From positions 3,348,001-3,412,000 of the forward strand of contig NZ_CP165734.1 in assembly GCF_041200145.1 (NCBI RefSeq): DNA of 64,000 nt, written 5' to 3'. Position 1 is the stretch's first letter. The number at the start of each line of letters is the position of its first letter. Origin of the DNA: Bradyrhizobium sp. LLZ17. Lineage in GTDB: Bacteria; Pseudomonadota; Alphaproteobacteria; Rhizobiales; Xanthobacteraceae. Under the pieces are notes generated by a model. It did no database searches. It was not told the origin of the DNA and saw nothing but the letters and a program-made list of their open reading frames with translations. The position numbers and the translations under genes were made by a program. Of this stretch, positions 59,197 through 64,000 are shown one piece after another.

Positions 59197-59837
59197 ATGA
59201 ACGAGAATACGACAATCGCTGAGCGCATCGCCGATGCGCTCGGGGAGCGGATCATCAACGGGGCTCTGCGTCCGGACGCACCGCTGCGACAGGATCATGT
59301 CGCGCGGGAGTTCAGTTCGAGCCACGTTCCGGTACGCGAGGCATTTCGACAGCTCGAAGCCAAACATCTGGTTATCACCGTCCCGCGCCGCGGCGTGCGA
59401 GTGGCTTCACTGGATACCAAGTCCGTGAAGGAGATCGCCGAGATGCGGTCAGCGCTCGAGGTAGTCGCCCTACGCAATTCAGCCTCGAACCTCACGCCTC
59501 AAGGCTTGGCGTGATCGAGCTGGCTCTGAGCGATGCAGAGAACGCCCGTACCATTGAGGAGTTCGAGAGGGCCAACCGCGCGTTCCATCACGCGCTCGTC
59601 GCTCCCTGCGGGATGCCGCGACTGCTTGCGAGTCTTGATGGATTGCAGCTAGCGAATTCACGGTTGGTGTTCGCGATGGCCCGCAGCGGCGGCTGGCGAC
59701 CACGATCAAATCAGGATCACCGCCTGATTTTACAGGCGCTGCGCGCGTGCAACATCGATCGAGCTTGCGATCTGCTCGCCCGCCATATTCAGACGATCGA
59801 GCGGCTTTCACTGTCCGCGTCCGCAGTACAGGAATGA
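59197..59837 (+). pseudogene. bioR: GntR-family biotin regulator BioR, frame-broken
   Basis: FadR-type GntR regulator. The first frame is the winged-helix domain ([60 protein letters not shown]). It stops at 59514 after LTPQGLA. The second frame, overlapping by 4 bp, gives the helical effector domain (IEEFERANRAFHHALVAPCG, LDGLQLANSRLVFAMARSG, DHRLILQALRACNIDRACDL). One lost G (GCGGTG to GCGTG) would explain it. BioR represses biotin genes in alphaproteobacteria. It is divergent from bioB, and two candidate BioR boxes lie between them. Confidence 0.83.
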
Positions 59838-59920
59838 CTTTGAGCGCGAGCGATTCGATCGCTATAGCACCTCTCCGAAGACCGTTATCTCAGCTTCTTG
59901 CGGCATCAAACCAGGCTTCC

Positions 59921-60109
59921 ATGATTCGTCACATCGTCCTGTTCAGCGCCAGAGAAGACGCCGCTATAGAGCAGATCATCGCGGGACTTTCCATTCTCAC
60001 TCTAATTCCGCATGCACGCCGGCTCGAGATTGCCCGTAACCGCAAGAGCGACCAACTCGGTAACGATATCGACGTTGTCGTCTATGGAGAGTGTTTGATA
60101 CTAGCGTAG
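59921..60109 (+). pseudogene. Truncated Dabb-domain protein (stress-responsive A/B barrel)
   Basis: 62 codons: MIRHIVLFSAREDAAIEQII, HARRLEIARNRKSDQLGNDI and DVVVYGE are the first two-thirds of a Dabb-type small protein of about 100 residues. The frame ends after a foreign-looking CLILA. Shifted traces such as FDSAKL and YAKHVGGFYLRR follow at 60,119-60,180. A relic; the family's role is unclear. Confidence 0.55.
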
Positions 60110-60846
60110 GTTGCATTCGACTCCGCCAAGCTCGGTACGCGAAACACGTCGGCGGATTTTATCTGCGAAGGTGCCAGTTTAGAAAAGATCCTTCATCAAA
60201 TTAATGAACCACTCGCCCTTCAACTCGGTGCGGCGCCTGTTGATGCGAGGCCAACTGTTCTGGCAGAACGAGTCGCGTTACCGTCCATTCCAGAGGGTGC
60301 GCTAAGTGCTCCCGCCAGCCGTGCACGAATTCAAATCGATGGGCGCGAACGTCGCCGACGGCATCGGCGGCCCCGCTGACTGCGATTTCGGATTTCAGTT
60401 CCAGATATTCGAGCGCTAGCGCGGAATGCTACCGGCTGTGTCAGCCGACAGTACCGCCCTGCTGGTGTCATTCCCGCATACGCGCGCGCATAGTGCACGG
60501 GTTCGTTCAACTTTTGGCGCGCTCATGAGCGTCGCCAACAGCAGGATACGTCTGGCTAGTCCAATTAGGGCGCAGCGGCAGGCGCGCCGCAGGGCAGGAT
60601 GGTGGCCTCCTGCAAGCGTCTGCTGATGTCGGCTACCGCGTGAACGCGGGACTCCGATATGCCGCTCGATGGCGTCGAGCGAATTGTTGACCGTGCAGCC
60701 GCTTGGCACCCCCCGCGACTCCGGCCGCGAAAAAGGGACGCCGGGATAGAACCGGCGAGTTTGCACGTCACCTCGGGATTCAGCATCCTACAACTCAAAC
60801 GGTCCGAGTTCAGGATAGGAACGCGTGTCTACAAAGACATTGACGG
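60110..60846. other. Stretch without a supported gene
   Basis: About 740 bp. Apart from the trailing traces of the Dabb relic there is nothing I can name. Confidence 0.45.
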
Positions 60847-61137
60847 TCAGTTCAGAAACTTCACAGCGAGACGGCGCTCATCACGCCATACAACGGAGCA
60901 ATCAATATCCAAGCCAGCACCTGGAACACGCAGGCCGAAAGCCGCGGGCACGAAAGGCGCGTTATCGATTTGGACGATCGCAGAGGAATCCGTGAGGTGG
61001 CGGACCTTGCACCGCACAGGACTGCCGTCCACCAATATCTGCGCAGCATAGATGTTACGTCGCCGCTCGTTCGCCACGTCTCGCAGTCTCCCCCGCTCTA
61101 GCGCGCGGGAGATATTGATCGACGATTCCAGTCTCAA
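60847..61137 (-). CDS. PilZ-domain-like protein
   Basis: Up to 96 residues. The core NERRRNIYAAQI, then VRCKVRHLTDSSAIVQIDNA and CSVVWRDERRLAVKFL, has the Arg-rich start and beta-barrel pattern of short PilZ proteins that bind cyclic di-GMP; the exact RxxxR and D/NxSxxG motifs are degenerate (LTDSSA). The frame opens at a TTG (61137); a GTG at 61077 is an alternative start. It stands alone. Binding ability is uncertain because of the second motif. Confidence 0.6.
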   Translation of the reverse strand: MRLESSINISRALERGRLRDVANERRRNIYAAQILVDGSPVRCKVRHLTDSSAIVQIDNAPFVPAAFGLRVPGAGLDIDCSVVWRDERRLAVKFLN

Positions 61138-62340
61138 ATGAGGCTAGACCGTGGTTTCATTGCTAGGCCGGGAGCTTTTTCTCCAGCGCGGCCGACTCCG
61201 TCAGGGCCAGATCCTGCGCTGCCACGGCCTTGTGCTCACCGGCTTTGCGATCGCCCCAACCGCTCGCAGCGGCGATGCCGCGCGCGGTCAGGCTATCGAG
61301 AGAACGCTCAAGCACATGGAAGTATTCGCCAAGCTCCGCCCTGCTTCGGCGCGTCCAGCCCGGCGATCAGGACGTGCTTCGCCAGCTCAGGGAAGAGGAG
61401 AGCGAGGTTATCCGCGCTTCGGCACTGCAGCTCGGCGTCCATGTCGCTGTGTGCGCCGCTCTCGACGTGGCTGACGAACCCGGGTTTCGGATGTGGTTCA
61501 ACTTCGCGCTTGAGGCAAAGCGACGCGACATGACCGGGCTGAGCTTCAAAAAAATGATCCTGCCAGCCGAACAAGACCGCCCCGGCGCCGCCAGTAAACG
61601 GACACGCCGGAAGGACAGCAAGGCAAGATTGATGCTTCACGCGCCCAGCTTGTTTAGCGCTAAGCCGGCCGGGATCATCGGGCTCTGTAGGCCAACTGCG
61701 GCCGAGTATCCCTGTCCGATTGGGACAAGCACGGCTGGCAACCCAGAAGGACGACGGACTGGGATCGCGCAGGCGCGCTTGAATGTCGGCCTTGCCTGCC
61801 TGGCCGGCCTGCAAGCGGGCCTCCCTTTCTTTCCTCATCACGCTGCGATGGCGCTCTCAGCGCTCCCCTCCACGTCCGTCCCAGGGGCCTTCTTCACCTC
61901 CCTTATTGCCGGCGCTTCTCAGCCCCTCCCCTGCGGCGAAAGCGAAGTCGCCGTCATCGCGCGCCTGTTACCAGGCCAGCCTACGGGGCGTAGCGACGGA
62001 CGACGGCCACAGCGCTCCCGCTCGTCACCGAAATCATCGAGCGCGCCCTCCAGTCACGAGATCGAGCCGAGCGGCCTGACCGTGACAGGCACCTCGATCT
62101 CCCCTTCGCGGGCGCGTGCAGCGCGATAAGGGAGATACTGTTTCGCCTTCCTGCTGGAGCTGAACGACGGCGCGCTCGATGCTCAGGTCTCTGCCTTCCT
62201 GAAAATAACTGCCGCAGCTACCCTTGGTATTGTCGTTAGTGCCGCGCTGCTAAGCGCTTTGCGGGTTGCAGAAGTAGATGTGGATACCGCATCGATCTTG
62301 AGACGATCGCGCTGAGCGATTTTCGGCTCCCTAGGTCAGC
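61138..62340. other. Long stretch without a supported gene
   Basis: 1.2 kb. Long overlapping frames exist on both strands (for example 61230-62129 plus, 61308-61841 minus), but their residues are Ser/Pro/Arg-rich and unlike any family. I think they are chance open frames or heavily decayed DNA. Confidence 0.45.
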
Positions 62341-62364
62341 GCCCCCGGCCGGTGGGCCGGGGGC
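62341..62364 (-). terminator. Hairpin after the porin relic
   Basis: GCCCCCGGCC-GGTG-GGCCGGGGGC, perfect 10-bp stem, 26 bp after the porin stop on the minus strand. No T-run follows. Confidence 0.5.
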
Positions 62365-62390
62365 GTTCGATCCACCAACGCAAGTACCGA

Positions 62391-62860
62391 TCAATATTTG
62401 AGCAAAATCGGACCACCGAACTTATAGTTCAGACGTGCAGTCATAAGATCTAAATTTTGGCGGATGCGATCGCCGCCCACTGGACCAGTAGCCGTGACAA
62501 AGTTGACGTCGGCATCCCGCATGAACAAGTGGTCGTATTCGACGCTCACCGACCAGTTCGGCGCGAACCCGAATTCGATCCCGGCGCCCACAGTAGCGCC
62601 CCAAGGGCTGCTATTGGAGCTCGCGAACTGCACGCCCGCGACTACGGAGTTGACCTGATAGGTATTGCTCGTCACTGCGGCGCCACCTTTGACGTAATGC
62701 CGATCTGCCATCGATAGCCGATCTGTCCACCTATGGTCATGCCGGTCGCATCATGGCAGCCCTCAGGCGTGCGGCCATTGAAATCCCAGCAATTCGAGCT
62801 TGAGCCCAAGCCTCCGTTCATACCTACGTAGAGGCCGCTCCAGTCCTAGATTGCAGCCGC
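62391..62860 (-). pseudogene. Omp25/31-family porin relic
   Basis: Outer-membrane beta-barrel protein. The front reads DWSGLYVGMNGGLGSSSNCW, GCHDATGMTIGGQIGYRWQ; the back reads YVKGGAAVTSNTYQ, GAGIEFGFAPNWSVSVEYDH and ends ARLNYKFGG. About 50 residues expected between GYRWQ and YVKGG are missing, with a frame change there. Just before DWSGLY an in-frame TAG replaces the usual Tyr codon after AAAI. So a nonsense codon and an internal deletion both disable it. Confidence 0.75.
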
Positions 62861-63239
62861 GACCGCCTGCGGTCGAAACGGATATTGCACGGAATCTCGG
62901 ACTCATAAGTATATCTATTACCGGAGGATTTGTTTCTGAGTTGCGCTTGCGAGCGGCGCATCCCGACTACACAATCAACAACCATCATGAGCTGTTGCCA
63001 ATTCTGCAAGACCATGGCTTTTTCCGGAACGCATAAATCATGATTGGCGAGGAATGATCACACAACGTCGCTCCTAAGACAGCGGGACAGAGAATAGGCC
63101 TTATCGAAGTTGGACACATGGGACCGGGTATTGGCATCAGCATGTTGCGTCAGCAAATCGAGTTGCATATCAAAGCCAACAAAAATCGCTTCGGCGCCGA
63201 TCGCTTGACTGGAGCGGGCGCCCATGATCATCCTTCAAT
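62861..63239. other. Stretch without a supported gene
   Basis: About 380 bp upstream of the porin relic. Nothing recognisable. Confidence 0.4.
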
Positions 63240-63445
63240 CGCTGGATTGGCCCAGCATGGGCGGCCGCAGCATCCCGAGCGAGTGTCACGGCGTCGTCCG
63301 TGCGCAAAGCTCCAACACCGACCAGGATTGGTGCGCGCCCCGCAGCTTGGTCAACTACCGTTTCGACAGCGCGGCGCCGCTCTTCACGCGTGAAATAAGG
63401 GTACGAGCCGGTGCTGCCAAGGAGACCGACGGAGTTTCGGATATC
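63240..63445 (-). pseudogene. DapA/dihydrodipicolinate synthase-family fragment
   Basis: About 65 codons on the minus strand: SVGLLGSTGSYPYFTREERR, then AVETVVDQAAGRAPILVGVG and ALRTDDAVTLARDAAAA. This is the GxxGSTGEY-type N-terminal part of the DapA aldolase superfamily. Both ends are lost; a full enzyme has about 300 residues. A relic. Confidence 0.65.
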
Positions 63446-64000
63446 TAACCGTTACTTCAGAGGACATTGAGGTGTGGACGCGCTACCCCGACGCGACATT
63501 CACCTTGATCGCCCGGCCGACGACTGACCAATCGTCGGGCGAAGATTACCGTCTAGGCGCGTTCGACATCGGCAATCCTCAACAGTAGGACGGTCGGCCG
63601 TCGTCGCCTGCGGCACGGCCTCGACGCTGTCTCCAAGAGGATCGCGATCGGCGGTATCTCGCGGGTCGTGAACGGAAACCGTAGCGGTCAAGAACCCGAC
63701 GCATTTGGCGAGGCTCGCACAGTCACAGCTCACGATGCATCTCGAAGTTTCGCAGCTGTTGCTGGGTTAGGAATTCCGACGCAGGCCTAGACGCTCCTTT
63801 TTGGGCATTCACCGGCAAGCACATTCGGGTGCGGCCTCCCGGTTCCCGAATTAACTTCCTGCGAGGAGATCAAGCTTAACTTGAAGATTTGATTGCAGCG
63901 GCGCATCGTAGGGTTAGCCTTGTGCACCGGACATTGCTCCCGTCCTGGGTCCGCCCAAGCGAAGCCGTCACGCCATCATATTCGGCGTGGCGGGTTCGTT
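63446..64000. other. Right end, no supported gene
   Basis: 555 bp without a recognisable gene or RNA on either strand. Confidence 0.4.

Noticed and set aside
61230-62129. 299-codon plus-strand frame in the island tail
   Set aside because: Residue use is Ser/Pro/Arg-rich without domain features; the opposite strand is equally open, as expected of GC-rich non-coding DNA.
41484-64000. Nod boxes, NifA/sigma-54 promoters, insertion sequences
   Set aside because: I scanned for TGGCAC-N5-TTGC, nod-box blocks and transposase motifs by eye and saw none that I would defend.

Overview
The window reads as an alphaproteobacterium of the Bradyrhizobium group. The GC-rich backbone carries ctrA, chpT, an eipA-like gene, flagellar export genes and a chemotaxis operon of alphaproteobacterial type. 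It is followed by tRNA-Val(CAC) and then by gene-poor, lower-GC DNA full of broken genes. From memory, the symbiosis island of the B. japonicum/diazoefficiens group ends at a tRNA-Val gene, so positions 1-41,483 are probably core chromosome and 41,484-64,000 the tRNA-proximal end of such an island. No nod, nif or rhc gene lies in the window, so the island identity is inferred.

Core region. 0-3 kb: a D-amino-acid dehydrogenase (cut by the left edge), an omega-amino-acid aminotransferase, and a divergent HTH-cupin regulator. 3-8 kb: a three-subunit molybdenum aldehyde oxidoreductase with a divergent TetR regulator. 8-14 kb: an MFS transporter, then a copper-handling cluster (His-rich protein, lipoprotein, TolC-like protein, multicopper oxidase, cupredoxin, CusF-like protein). 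14-24.6 kb: flhA, an NDH-2-like flavoprotein, an AraC regulator, an ECF sigma/anti-sigma pair, fliJ, fliI and ctrA. 24.7-28.2 kb: an operon of a CHAT protease with TPR repeats and a polytopic membrane protein. 28.4-30.7 kb: a DUF350 / YgiB-like / small Gly-His protein / glutathionylspermidine-synthase-like cassette. 30.9-37.6 kb: cheA-cheW-cheY-cheB-cheR, with chpT upstream. 37.8-41.3 kb: cysQ, a YHS protein, an eipA-like gene and a coiled-coil protein.

Island region. Directly after the tRNA is an AAA-ATPase/subtilase pair resembling the IetAS anti-phage system. Then come an Lrp-type regulator, small hypothetical genes and a decayed TauD-type dioxygenase. A vitamin block follows: panB-panC, and a bioB-panD-bioF-bioD-bioA operon opposite a BioR-type GntR regulator with candidate BioR boxes. 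The tail holds a PilZ protein and relics of an Omp25-like porin and a DapA-like enzyme.

Frame integrity. Six core genes and most bio/pan genes carry apparent one- or two-base indels, often in short homopolymers. The core breaks look like sequencing error. The island breaks are much denser and are accompanied by losses that indels cannot explain (missing metal ligands, a nonsense codon, internal deletions, truncations), so real decay is likely there. Coordinates of frame breaks are approximate, and family assignments rest on motif recognition, not on searches.
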